NCBI RefSeq assembly: GCF_000219625.1
Contig: NC_018201.1
Location: 18,179-82,178 of the forward strand
Length of the DNA: 64,000 nucleotides
Origin: Zymoseptoria tritici IPO323
Lineage: Eukaryota; Ascomycota; Dothideomycetes; Mycosphaerellales; Mycosphaerellaceae
Reading direction: 5' to 3'
Made by a program: the position numbers and the translations under genes. The notes beneath the pieces were generated by a model, which saw only the letters and a program-made list of their open reading frames with translations, made no database searches and was not told where the DNA came from. Below, piece after piece: positions 10,670 through 21,071 of this stretch. Numbering within the stretch: the stretch's first letter is position 1; every line of letters begins with the position of its first letter.

Positions 10670-11500
10670 CTACACGCGCTTCGAAGTCCGGCCGCGGTCC
10701 ACGGAGCGAGAAGGAGACAGGGAGAAGAAGCGGACCTTGTTCTTCTTTCCGACGGCAACGACGATGGGCTTGTGCGTCTTCTTCTTCGTGGAAGTCTTGT
10801 CGACGGCGGCCATCTCGTTATGGTGTTTGGCCTTCAACTCCGACTGCAAGGGGTGGTTAGCGACGTGGGGGAAGTCGCGGGCCCGGTCCGGGGTAAGGGC
10901 GGTGGTGGTAGGGTCCATGCACCAGTTCATGAAGACTGGGTCGGCGACGACGGTGGCGAAGAGGTCGGAGGGGATGACGGGGGTGGTGAGCTTGCTGTGG
11001 ACCTTGATGGCGGGGATGGCAGGCTTGCTGTGGACCTTGGTGGCGGGGATGGCAGGCTTGCTGTGGACCTTGGTAGTAGGGATGGCGAAGGTCTTCTGCG
11101 GAATAACGAGCTTCTCGGCGACAATGGTCCCGTCGGCGTCTTCCTGTTCAGACTCCTCGCTGACACCCTCCTGCTCAGACTCCTCGCTGACACCCTCCTG
11201 CTCAGACTCCTCGCTAACATCCTCCTGCTCGGACTCCTCGCTGACATCCTCCTGCTTAGACTCCTCGCTGACATCCTCCTGCAAAGACTCCTCGCTGACG
11301 TTCATCTCCGTAGAATCCGCGCCGACGTCAACCTGCTCAGGAATCTCGACAACGAGCGACGGGCCCGCCTCGGCCTGGTGTCCCAACAGGTTGGCCGCGG
11401 CCTCGAAGGTCGATGCAAGAATGGAAGATGCGACGATGATGATGATGATGATACATACACGGAGGACATCCTGGTTGGGCTGGTTGGACTTGGAAGGCAT
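10670..11500 (-). CDS. Repeat-containing single-pass membrane protein, hypothetical
   Basis: Minus strand, single exon, 276 aa from the ATG at 11500. Residues about 14-32 form a hydrophobic segment (RVCIIIIIIVASSILAST) partly encoded by a CAT microsatellite, likely a signal-anchor. Residues about 66-125 hold six near-perfect 10-aa acidic repeats (VSEESEQED type, encoded by 30-bp units). Three copies of an AIPATKVHSKP repeat follow. The C-terminus is Lys-rich (KKKTHKPIVVAVGKKNK). The GTATGT at the start of the hydrophobic segment looks like a donor, but no in-phase acceptor was found, so I keep one exon. Function unknown; the repeat number probably varies between strains. Confidence 0.6.
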   Translation of the reverse strand: MPSKSNQPNQDVLRVCIIIIIIVASSILASTFEAAANLLGHQAEAGPSLVVEIPEQVDVGADSTEMNVSEESLQEDVSEESKQEDVSEESEQEDVSEESEQEGVSEESEQEGVSEESEQEDADGTIVAEKLVIPQKTFAIPTTKVHSKPAIPATKVHSKPAIPAIKVHSKLTTPVIPSDLFATVVADPVFMNWCMDPTTTALTPDRARDFPHVANHPLQSELKAKHHNEMAAVDKTSTKKKTHKPIVVAVGKKNKVRFFSLSPSRSVDRGRTSKRV

Positions 11501-11661
11501 CGTTGTTGATGTTGTTGATGTTGTTGATGATGTTGTTGTGTCGAGGGTTTGGGTTTTGGTTTGGGTTTGGATTCGAATGATCAATGAAGTGCGGGATTGA
11601 TGTGTGTCGTGAGGAGAAGGAGGAAGATGATGAACCGGACGGGAAGAGGGAAGAATTTGAC

Positions 11662-11692
<31 letters not shown>

Positions 11693-11803
11693 CACTGCTG
11701 GTCATCTTGCTGGTGATGTTGAAGATTACTTCTGCACCATCCGAGAAGTATTTCTGCGATTGTCATTCTCAAGATTTTGCTTGATTGTCCGCCGCCATTG
11801 AGA

Positions 11804-12133
11804 TGAAAGCGTCTTATCCTTTGCATCTTGTAATGTCCCAATGAAAGCGTCTCATCCTTTGCATCTTGTAATGATCCAATGAAAGCGTCTCATCCTTTGC
11901 ATCTTGTAATGTCCCAATGAAAGCGTCTCATCCTTTGCATCTTGTAATGATCCAATGAAAGCGTCTCATCCTTTGCATCTTGTAATGTCCCAATGAAAGC
12001 GTCTCATCCTTTGCATCTTGTAATGTCCCAATGAAAGCGTCTCATCCTTTGCATCTTGTAATGTCCCAATGAAAGCGTCTCATCCTTTGCATCTTGTAAT
12101 GTCCCAATGAAAGCGTCTCCTCCTTTGCATCTT
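11804..12133. repeat. Minisatellite, 38-bp unit, about nine copies
   Basis: The unit starts TGAAAGCGTCTCATCC and contains TTTGCATCTTGTAATG; copies begin every 38 bp from 11804 to 12108. Two variants alternate at the unit end (TGTCCCAA and TGATCCAA). The final copy is partial. There is no open frame across the array. Confidence 0.93.
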
Positions 12134-12261
12134 CATTCATCGTCCGCTCCAAGTATTGTCTGTCCTGACAACATGCCTACTCGTCGTCGTCTGCAGGTGC
12201 TATTGGGGCGTTGGATTCGCGTATAATTCGATTTTGGTGTGGTTAGTGAAGTAAAGGTAAA

Positions 12262-12620
12262 ATGGATGGATCATGAGTGGAAGTGGAAGTGGAAGTGGAA
12301 GAGTGGAAGTGGAAGAGGGAGTGGGAGTAGGAGTAGGAGTGGAAGTGGGAGTGGAAGTAGGAGTGGGAGTGGGAGTGGCAGTGGGAGTGGCAGTGGAAGT
12401 CGGAGTGGGAGTCGGAGGTGAGGTGTCGGAGGGTGAGGTGTCGATGGTGAGTTGTCGGTGGTGAGGGGTCGGTGGTGAGGGGTCGGTGGTGAGGGGTCGG
12501 TGGTGAGTTGTCGGTAGTGAGTTGTCGGTGGTGAGTGTCGGTGGTGAGTTGTCGGTGGTGAGGGGTCGGTGGTGAGGGTCGGTGGTGAGGTGTCGATGGT
12601 GAGTTGTCGGTGTCAAGTGT
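12262..12620. repeat. GGAAGT/GGGAGT microsatellite and GGTCGGTGGTGA minisatellite
   Basis: 12262-12420 is a purine-rich hexamer array (GTGGAA, GTGGGA, GTAGGA). 12420-12620 is an array of 12-14-bp units of the type GGTGAGTTGTCGGT / GGTGAGGGGTCGGT. Open frames here (Thr/Pro/His or Gly/Ser rich) are artefacts of the repeats. Confidence 0.9.
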
Positions 12621-12774
12621 CTGTCTGCTCAAGATTTAAGGTGAGAATGGAATTTGGACCCCACCATCCAGTCTTGCCACCTCACCTGTAGTGACTTGGA
12701 CCATGCTCTGCTCAAGACAAAAGGAACCTGGTCTGGGCTCTGTTCTTGCTTCGGCAGGACTCGGAGGTGAATAG

Positions 12775-12885
12775 TATATCCGAGCCGAGACGGCCTTCAG
12801 TCCTGCCTCAGGCAACTACCTTGGCGGCTGTGCAGTAATGCCCGCTGCACACAACAGTTCTGCCTCAGGCCATCACATCGAGCCA
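12775..12885. repeat. Direct repeat partner of 21770-21850, possible LTR remnant
   Basis: Contains GGCGGCTGTGCAGT and TTCTGCCTCAGGC in the same order and spacing as CCGGCTGTGCAGT and TCCTGCCTCGGGC at 21785-21832. The two copies lie in the same orientation on either side of the Gypsy element, about 9 kb apart, which would suit diverged LTRs. Ends of such LTRs were not found. Confidence 0.35.
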
Positions 12886-13208
12886 CAACCCAAGTTCACC
12901 AGACCTCCACATCCCAATTGTCTGTCGCTCGCATTACTATTCTCCACCGTGTTTGTGGACTCGAGCCTTTTACAAGTGCGTATCAGATCAGCCCACCTCT
13001 CCGTGTGGTAGTCGGTGGGATGAGGCTGAGATGAGAAGATGAACAGCCCGAGCGATGGTCAGCCAGTACGATGACGTCAGCCAGTACACTTACGTTAGCC
13101 AGTACACTTCCATTTCCACTCACTGCCCATCCACACCCATTCACACCCTCCCGGCAATCACCCCCCACACACCGCCACCGCTAGCGCCAGCACGGACAAC
13201 ACCATTGC

Positions 13209-13345
13209 TTACCCCGTCAACGCCCTCGCGTCGCCCGCCAACTTCACCGCCTCGTACAGTTGCGCGTCTTTGCCCGCCGCTTTCAGGGGAGGCATGATTG
13301 GTGATGTGGTTGATTGGAGGTTGGGAGTCGTTCGCTGCCGAGACA
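13209..13345 (-). CDS. Possible first exon of a small protein gene
   Basis: Minus strand from the ATG at 13345: 45 codons ending LYEAVKLAGDARALTG, immediately followed by a good GTAAGC donor. The segment PPLKAAGKDAQLYEAVKL looks like a real helix. Downstream, CTGGCTAAC and CTGGCTGACC offer branch points, but the next exon is not identified. Low confidence. Confidence 0.3.
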
Positions 13346-13781
13346 TGGTCAGTGGGATAGGGATGAGGATGAGGAGAGAGAGGCGCACCGGTGCAGATGG
13401 CGATGGCTGCGACTTGGATACGCGATGGTTGCTTTCACGGTGAAGAAGACGAGGACCACGCACACCGCTTTGAGGAGATGGTGTCGCCGTAGTTCGGACG
13501 TGGAGGAAACGGAAGAGAAGGAAGAAGAGAAGAAGAAGAAGCAAGGTGGTCGTCGAAAGAATGAACACACCGACTTTGCGGGAACCTGCATGGAAAAGAG
13601 TTGGAAACGCCCGGAAAACAATTATTCTTCTGAACAAACATGATGCTTTGGAATCATTCTCCTCGGGAGCAGCAGCAGAAAAGCGATGGCGCAACGATCG
13701 ATCTTCCAGCCGAGAGGTGTACGACGTGCTCCTCTGGTTCTCGGGACCTCCATACACGATGCATCTTCTATACTCCTACTT

Positions 13782-14490
13782 TTAATCTCCACTGGCCTTG
13801 GCGGTGCGCAGCTTGTGGTCGACGAGGCGGAGGGCGGAGAGGCAATGGTGGGTGATGTCGTGGGTAACCTCGGTCGAGGAGGCGGCGGATGCGTCGGAGT
13901 CGGCAGCGGAGAGGGACGAGGTGCAGTCTTGTTCTTCTTCCTCTCCTGGATCAGCGACGGAGGAGGAAGAGGAGTCTTCTGCATTGTCGGAGGAAGAGGA
14001 GTCTTCTGCATTGTCGGATGAGGAGGAGTCTGCTGCATTGTCGGAGGAAGAGGAGTCTTCTGCATTGTCGGAGGAGGAAGAGGAGTCTTCTGCATTGTCG
14101 GATGAGGAGGAGTCTTTTGTATTGTCGGACGAGGAGGAGTCTTCTGGATTGTCGGATGAGGAGGAGTCTCCATCTTCGGCAGTGTCGGAGAATCCTTAGG
14201 CTTCGGACTCGCGGGCTGGCCTGCCGTCGCTATCGAGCAAGGTCAGGTTACTAATTCACACTTCCTTCTCCTCCGGCGAGAACTTACTCGACAATGCGAT
14301 CCTCGTACTTGCTTAACTTCTCCTCGACTATCTTCAACTCTTCCTTCTCCGCGGCTAGTAGGCCTATGTTCTCCTATCGAAGATACTATGAAGTTGTTGC
14401 GTTGATTTCAATTAGCTGTAAGGCGTGACTGTGCGATGAGGTCTCGTTTGGCTGTATTCTGCGCTGTTTAAGCACGCTGGCGATTGGCAT
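13782..14490 (-). pseudogene. Acidic Ser/Asp repeat protein pseudogene
   Basis: Minus strand. From the ATG at 14490 (MPIASVLKQRRIQPNETSSH) one frame continues into ALQLIEINATTS and a coiled-coil (LLAAEKEELKIVEEKLSKYE), crossing two in-frame TAG codons. An intron (GTAAGT donor, CCTGACC branch, GATAG acceptor, about 14283-14234) joins in phase to GRPARESEA, a TAA, then at least seven units of the type DSSSSDNAE. The C-terminus is STEVTHDITHHCLSALRLVD then stop at 13782. All three stops could come from Gln codons by C-to-T change. The basic plus coiled-coil plus acidic order recalls C-termini of transposon proteins, but I cannot name the family. It directly abuts the Gypsy pol end. Confidence 0.5.
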
Positions 14491-16779
14491 ATGGTGTGTC
14501 CTTGAAGGGTGGTTGTAACGCATCGAACTCGCGACGTTTCTTTATCTTCTTCTTCTTGCTCTTGATGTCCTTTGGTTGCGCTGGATGCAGTGTGCGTGGG
14601 GCTGGCAGTTGCTCTTAGTCGAATGCGAGGTGTCCGGAGCGTGGTGTGAACAGTCGGAGGTCATCAGCGTAGTGATTCCCTTAAAGAGGCTTGCCACCGA
14701 TTGTCGAGAGCGTGAAGCAGTGGTTGGAGTCTGGCATTTTGCCACTGATTCGGAAGAGGCCTGACAATAGTAATTGCTTCGACTTCTGTCGGAGGTGGTG
14801 ATTCTTTAGGAGTATGGTGTCCCCGATGTTGAAGGTTGGTGGTGCTGCGTGTAGGTGCTTCTTGTTGAATCGCGCTTGGTTAAGCTGCTTGGTGCGGTGA
14901 TCAGCTCGTCGCACTGCTGCTTGGATATGCTGGCGGTTGGCGAGGTGCTCAATCATTGGAATTGTTCGTGATCCTTCTTCGGCTTGGATGTGGTAGGCTT
15001 CGAGGAAGAACCCCATTGGTTGTTCATCGATGCCGTTGATCGCATTGATAAGGGCCTGCCTGCGGGCTGAGGGGTGCTCAACTCTATCGGATAGTTCTTC
15101 AGGTGACATGCCAAGCTTGATCTGAACAGGTGAGAATCCAAGGGTGCTGATGTGGCGGTAGTTGGCGTCCCTCATAGCCTTGGCTGCTTCTTCTGGCCAT
15201 GAGCTGAGGGTATTGACCATGTGGCCGCGGCGATCGACTGTGGTAATGGTGCCTTTCTCAAGGCATCTGCGAATCGTTTTGATCATGTTCTCAACGGTGC
15301 CAGTCAGGCGCTTGCTGTTGGTCGGTGATGGCTTGGTAAAGATCTCCTGTGCTGCGAGCCATGCTGCAGTCATTGCGAACTCCTTGCCTGGATCGTAAAA
15401 CGCGGCGATTAGTTTGGTGGATCTCATGAACACTCGCGATATCGCTGCTGTCGTAGTTTCAGTCTCTTTGTTGGGGATTGGCTCAATCTCTCCCAATCGA
15501 CAGAACACATCGGTCAAACAGAGCAGCTAACGCATGCCGTGTGCTTGCGGATCAAAGGGGCCCATTAGGTCGATTTCAAGGACTTCATTAGGGTGCAGGA
15601 TGGGGGCTGATGGGTAGGGCTGTGGAATGGTTGCTGTTGTGTTCCAGAGGTTGCAGCGGATACAACCCTTGATGTAGTTGTGAATGTCGGTGATGATCGC
15701 TGGCCACCAGGCTCTGCAAAGGATCTTCTGGTAGACTACGCGACCGTTGAAATGGCCAGCCTTGTCGTGCGCTTCCTTGAGGATGCGAGTGACGGTTGTA
15801 GGGCTGACACAGGGGACCCATTTGTTGACGCCCTTGATGAAGCGGTGGAGGGTACCAGTGGCTGCGTGATAACGGAAAGGTTTGCACTGGCTCTTGAATG
15901 TTCGGAGTTGAGCAGTCGTTCGGTGTGGTGGATTCTCTTGGTGTCGGTACCAGCGGATGATGTCGCCATACCACAGTTCTTGGATATCTTCATGTTCAGG
16001 TAGTTGCCTCAATGAAGGATCTAAGTCCTCAGCGTGATCGGTGTAGCAGCATTCATGACTGCAGAGCCCTTCTTCGCAGGCCTCTTGTTTGTGGATGCGG
16101 TGAAGGCATTTGATCTCGGTGCCCAGCGAGAGCACTTCGACAGTGGTGTGTTGGCGTTCTTCCGGCTCGCCGAATGGTGTCCACATGAATTTACCATTGT
16201 CATCTCTCAATCCAAGCTCTTCTGTTGCAAAGGTGGCATCTGTTGCAAAGGTGGTATCCATTTCAGTCGCAATAATGTTCACTTCCATCTTCTTCTGTGC
16301 GCAATCCTGGCAGCTGGTGTCTTTGCAGAGTTTTCGCTGACAGGTGGAACACCAGATGACGATCTTCGGTGGTGTTGAGGGTGTGGTGATCGCGGCCATG
16401 TCTGGTGAGTAGATTTCGAGCGCGGTGCAGGTGTTGGCTGGTGGTAATTCGGTCATGAGGGTGTTCGTCACGGTGGTGTTGGTTGTATTCATCTCTGCTG
16501 CTCGATCAGCCTCTTGCTGCTCTTCACTGGCGTTCATGCTGGCGCTGTTCATGTAGTCCATGTATTGCTCCCTCTTCCGCAGAGCTCGTTAAGGACGTCC
16601 TCGTAACCTCCCTTGCCATCTTTCCAGATCCACTCCTTCATGTCATGTTGGTGAGCGGTGATTGCGGAGCTGAGAGCGGCGGTGGTGTCGCTTGGTGAGC
16701 AGTCGTCATTGAAAATGGCTCTGGATAGCGCATCGGCTGCGACGTCCTTCTTGCCTGAACTTGCTCTGATGGCACGCAC
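14468..16779 (-). pseudogene. Gypsy pol remnant: RNase H tail and integrase
   Basis: Minus strand. The 5' piece (16779-16549) carries GKKDVAADALSRAIFN, the conserved motif closing the RT/RNase H region. After a frame change near 16560 the integrase follows: an HHCC zinc domain (EAHDKAGHFNGRVVY with HNYIKGCIRC), the first catalytic Asp in LEIDLMGPF, the second in FYDPGKEF, and the Glu in LTGTVENMIKTIRR. A TAG at 15527-15529 interrupts the frame just after the first Asp; both sides remain in the same frame. A C-terminal DNA-binding-like segment (NIGDTILLKNHHLRQKSKQL) follows. TAA codons occur at 14681 and further on, but similarity to Gypsy tails continues (NHYADDLRLFTPRSGHLA). Enzymatically dead as it stands. 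Confidence 0.88.
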
Positions 16780-17226
16780 GGTCCGAGTGTAATCTCCTTC
16801 TCTTTGGCCTATGATTGAAGGAATTCGAGGGTGTTGGAGGTGTCAATGGTGCGGCGGTGAGGTCGTGCGGTGGTGAGTGGTCGTATCTCGTGAGATCGGT
16901 CGATCGGTGGAGGTGCGGAGTTTTCGTTCTGGCGTGAATTCTGTTGCAAAGCGACTGGATCGTTCTGTTGCAATGTGGTGTTATCGTTCTGGCGTATCAC
17001 GGTATTCTTTCTGCGTATCACGGAATTACCACTGAAGGTAACAGTCGGTTGGTTGTTGCCCTTGGGGTCAGGGTCAGGGTTGGGGTCAGGGTTGGGGTTA
17101 TTGTTCTGGCGTGTGGAGTTATTGTTCTAGTGTGTGGTGGAGTTGTTGTTGTGGTGCTTGCTGTCGGTGATGTGGATGGCTTCTGCCGTGTTGACGTTGG
17201 TGGTGGTTTGTTGCAGTAGTTTCCGG
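16780..17226 (-). other. Deletion scar in place of reverse transcriptase
   Basis: Between protease and the RNase H tail there should be about 1.3 kb of reverse transcriptase. Instead there is low-complexity DNA with GTTCTGGCG(T) repe ats and GGGGTCAGGGTTGGGGTCAGG. No RT motif (such as FxDD or the palm motifs) is present on either strand here. Confidence 0.7.
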
Positions 17227-18500
17227 TCATGCTGAGGACTCAGCGAAAACCCTGCTCGTTGTTGTCGTTGTCATCGTCACTGCTGCTGTCACTGTCGCCC
17301 TCGTCCTCGCCATCCTCGTCCTCGCCATCCTCGTCGCTGTCTTTCTCACTGCCACTCTCGTCATCGTCTTCGTTGTCCTCAAACATCTCTCGAACGGTGT
17401 CAACCTCATGGTGATCTCAGGCGCCACGGATGCTGAAAGAGGGGGGTGCAGAACAATAACGTCCTCATCGCGGTCAGCGTCACCGAGCTGGACTGTGCCC
17501 TTGCCAAAGTGGATCACTGCGTTCATGCTGTTCAGCGTAGGTACACCAAGAATGAGCGAGAGCTTCTGATCAGTCTTCTCGGTAGGGCTGACGAATGCCC
17601 ACGTGAATCGCTTCACGCCTTCGACATGGACGTCAAACACCACGAAGTGTGTGAGCTCGCATTTGGTGCCGTCCGCGTTGCTCATTGCCATGGCAGGGAA
17701 GTGTGATGATGCTTCGTATGGTTTCAAGCCCAGGGCGATGCGGAGGTGTGGATACATGAGACTGATGTCGGCTCCGGAGTCTGCGATGACTTGATTTCGT
17801 GGAAGAATCGCTTGCTTCATGGTGTGTGTGTTGGTGATGGTGGCTGGTACGCCGAATGAGCGATGAGAGGTGTCTCGCTTGTTCCAGCGGCTGATGTCGG
17901 CGAGGATCTCGGTGGATAAGCGATCAACATCAATGGTGGTGGTGCTGTCAATGTGGTTAACCTGAGCTGAGAGCATCTCCTCGTCCTGCATGTCCTCAAC
18001 TGTCGCGAACTGAGGCATCGTCACGCGGACTGACTGAGGGAAGATTGGTGCATCTTCGGCTGGTGGTGGTGGTGGTGGCGTCGTCGCCTTGGTGGCTGTC
18101 GTCTTTGTGGTGGTTGCCCTTGACAGCATTGCTTCACGGTATGCTTCAGCTGCTCTCTTCAACTCCATGGCTTCCTCATAGGCTTCTGTATCATATAGTG
18201 CGTCATCCTCATCCTTCTTCTTCTTCGAGCGGCGTACTCGAGGGGAGCTGAACAGACGCTTGGTCTCATCGCGGAAGTAAGGCGAGAACTGCATGATCCA
18301 AGTGATGGGGATCTCGATCATGACCTTGCTGAGGATCTCGAGGATATCAAGTGGTGGTTGGCCAAAGAGAGCGTTGATGGGCTTGAGCGGCTTGTGTTTG
18401 CGGCTCTTCTTAGTTGGTGGCGGAGGCTCTTGATTCTTGGATGGTGGAAGGTCGCGAATCATGCGAGCCTTCTTGGTGGACGCTTGTATACTGCGAGCTT
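17227..18500 (-). pseudogene. Gypsy aspartic protease region
   Basis: Minus strand, about 411 codons open. The retropepsin motif appears as VIADSGADISLMYPHLRIAL (Asp-Ser-Gly catalytic triad), with a second half LSLILGVPTLNSMNAVIHFG typical of the Ile-Leu-Gly strand. An upstream Pro/Lys-rich and acidic segment (KKKKDEDDALYDTEAYEEAM) links to the zinc-knuckle ORF. The frame differs by one base from that of the knuckle segment, so a frameshift lies around 18480-18600. The C-terminus is low-complexity (Arg/Thr/Met) and leads into the deletion scar. Confidence 0.8.
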
Positions 18501-18514
18501 GGCGTTGCAGTTCT

Positions 18515-19111
18515 TCAGCTTCGCGGCGTGCAGCGCTCGTCGGTCATGGTGAAGGCGCTCGACCTTAGACTCGTTGGCAGGGTTTGGTGTCGGGGTCCCT
18601 CGTCCTCATTATCGTCGTGGCGGCCACGCTTGTATCTAGCGAGATCATTGACATCAATCTCATCGAATCCAGCCATGCTGAGCTGGTTAATTTCAGCGAT
18701 CAGCTCAGCGGCTTCATCAACCTCCTTGATCAGTAGTGCGGAGGGGTCGTTCTGGAAGCGAATGTCCTCAAGGCGTTGCTCATCGGTGATTGCGGTGGTC
18801 TGATCAGGGCTGGTAGTGATCTGCTTGTTGAGTGAGATTTCGTTCACAGCTGGTCCTTGCTGTTGTTGCTGTTGTTGACGCTGAGCGTCCATCTCGCGTG
18901 AGTGGCTTTCCTTCTGGCATCTCACCAGGGTTTGCATGAATGACTGCTCCCATGACTGCACTGGAATCTCACGACACTCGCGAGCGATGTGGCCACGAGC
19001 TCCGCACACGGTGCACAAGGGGGTGGATGGATTGTGGCGATACAGGGTTTGGCCGTTCACGACTGGCACCAGTAAGGTGGATGGGTCGATGGTGCGATCA
19101 GGGAACTTGAG
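18515..19111 (-). pseudogene. Gypsy nucleocapsid zinc-knuckle segment
   Basis: Minus strand, same frame as gag but separated from it by the TAG at 19112-19114. It contains one CCHC knuckle, CTVCGARGHIAREC (CX2CX4HX4C), which binds RNA in retroelement Gag proteins. A poly-Gln run and the acidic patch DDNEDEGPRH follow. It ends at 18515 after a frame break. Confidence 0.85.
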
Positions 19112-21071
19112 CTAAGTCTGAGCAAGGGCGTCGTGATAGAATTGTGGTAGATCTTGATGAGTGGCTCCTGGATCGCGGCGGTTGAAGTGCTGAGAGTTCT
19201 GACGGTTCAGGTTGTTGAAGTTCTGAGGGTTCTGACGGCTCAAGTTGTTGTTGTTGCTGTATGGCAGATTCTGGCCAATCTCACGGCTGACCACTTGGGC
19301 CCGTTGAGGGTCGTACAGCTTGGGCCCTTGGTTGGGCTGCCACTGTTGCTGCTGGTGTTGAGGGGCTTGAGGGGTGGATTGCCGCTGCTGTTGATATTGT
19401 GGCTGCACCGGCGTGGTCTGGCGTGGAGGTTGGTGCCATGGGGATTGCGACTGCGAGCGAGGTGGTGGCGGAGACGTGTATCGCTGCTGTTGCTGCTGGT
19501 ATTGGGTTTGCGGATAGTGGTAATTGGACTGCTGTGGGTATGGTTGGTGGTATTGCGGAGGGAAGGTCTCTGACGATGCTTCCGCGTAGTTCACTTGCTT
19601 GAAAGCCACCTTCTTCGCAGTCGTGTTGGTGATGGCACCGACTCTCAGTGCGAGCTCGGCGGGGACTGGTTTACCAAGGAGGGTGAGCTGTGTGAACTCA
19701 GCCAATGTCTCTCTCTCTTGTTGAGTCTGTTCCTCAACGCGCATGCGTTCATCTGATTCCATTTGACGTTGGCAAGACTCAATTCGGTGAACAGTGGATC
19801 GGAGGGTTTTAGTGGCTGGTTCCTTGTTGACGAGAGATCGGAGTTCCCTGTTGTGAAGGCCCTTCTTGAAGCGGTTGATCGCAGCGATGAGCATTCCGCC
19901 AGTGTTGCCAGCTTGATCAGATGAGTCCTGTAATTCAGCTTCTTGCAACAGAATGCTAGCGCGCTCGTGGTAGTCCTTCAAGGGCTCGGTGGTGCCTTGC
20001 GAGATGTTCAGCAGCAGCTCAATGGCCGCGCTCACATCAGTGTCAGTCTCATCAACTTCCCACTTCTTGAGGAACGCAGAGGTGATACAGCCAACTGCCT
20101 CGTCTGAAGGGTTGTTGAGCCATTGCTTGAGAGCCTTTTCAGCCCACTTGATTGCTGGACCTTCCATGAGCAGATCAAACGCTTCAATCCATGATTCCGA
20201 GTCTGAACCGGCAGCACGCTCTTGGCGCTTGAATCGGCCCATCCAGCGGCGTGCATTTTGAGAGCCATCGAATCGCTCGACAGGCTCCAAACGTGTGGCC
20301 ATTGCGGCGGTAGCTGTGGTGGCTGCCGAGGTGATGGTTGCGGTGGTTGATGGGGTGGTGGTGTGGGCAGCGGCTCGAGACGGTGGTCTGGTCGGTGTGG
20401 TTGGGTCTGATTCGGACGATGGCATGCTCTCAGTCGACTGAGGGCTCTGTATTCTGATCGATAGTATTTGCTGTGGCTCAGCGGTTGGTAGTGGAGCTGT
20501 TGATTTGCGGCGTTGTTCCGCGACTGGAAATGGTCGTGCCGATTGCACTGGCTCTCGGCGCTGCTCAGCGGCTGATGGTGGATTCCACGACGTTCCAATG
20601 CTGTGGTGGTGAGAGTCAATGTATACCCTCTTGCTGCTCTCCTGCGGAGCTGGTGGCTGGTGCGCAGTGTAGCTGCGATCAGTGAACACAGAGCGTTTGC
20701 GTGTGTATCGCGGATTTGGTGTGAACTCAGCTCTGCGTGGTATCCGTATACCGGAGTCTGTGTTGGCAATTGATTAGCAAAGTTTCCGAACGCCGTTCTG
20801 AGTTTCAAGAGTCCTCACCTTCACCACCCTTGACATCACGGGCTGGCGCGCGAGAGTTGTAGCCGTTGATGACGTTCATCGTATTGCTGCCCAGTGGTCG
20901 CCGGTTTCTCACATCCTGTCGGCCATATCTGCCCCGACCAGCACCACTGATACCGGTTCCAGACCCAGGAGAGCTCCCACTTGTGGCCTGCGGACTGCCT
21001 TGCTGCTGCTGTTGAGCGTGATGGTTGTTCTCGTCTGATCCGCCATTTCCCACCCCATTGCTTATTCCCAT
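19112..21071 (-). CDS. Gypsy gag (capsid) with a spliceosomal-type intron
   Basis: Minus strand. Exon 1 starts at the ATG at 21071 (MGISNGVGNGGSDENNHHAQ). A 61-nt intron at 20758-20818 (GTGAGG donor, TGCTAATC branch, CACAG acceptor) joins in phase to DSGIRIPRRAEFTPNPRYTR. Capsid-like sequence follows: VERFDGSQNARRWMGRFKRQ, EAFDLLMEGPAIKWAEKALK and AAINRFKKGLHNRELRSLVN, matching the retrotransposon gag fold. The C-terminal third is Gln/Pro/Asn-rich. The ORF ends at a TAG (19112-19114) followed in frame by the zinc knuckle, so the TAG is probably a mutated Gln. A separate short frame at 21077-21268 (EPFSADEYNDLVAYSQEKDK) may be a further 5' part. Confidence 0.85.

Noticed and set aside
11420..11500. 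Intron starting GTATGT in the 276-aa gene
   Set aside because: No in-phase AG acceptor was found nearby, and the single-exon frame is open throughout.
11804..12133. CRISPR array
   Set aside because: Units are contiguous 38-bp repeats without unique spacers, in a fungal genome.
12200..12632. Thr/Pro/His-rich or Gly/Ser-rich proteins
   Set aside because: Pure consequence of microsatellite and minisatellite translation; no flanking coding or splice sites.
13622..14173. Pro/Thr-rich protein on the minus strand
   Set aside because: It is a shadow frame of the minisatellite; the acidic frame has an in-phase intron and continues into non-repeat coding.
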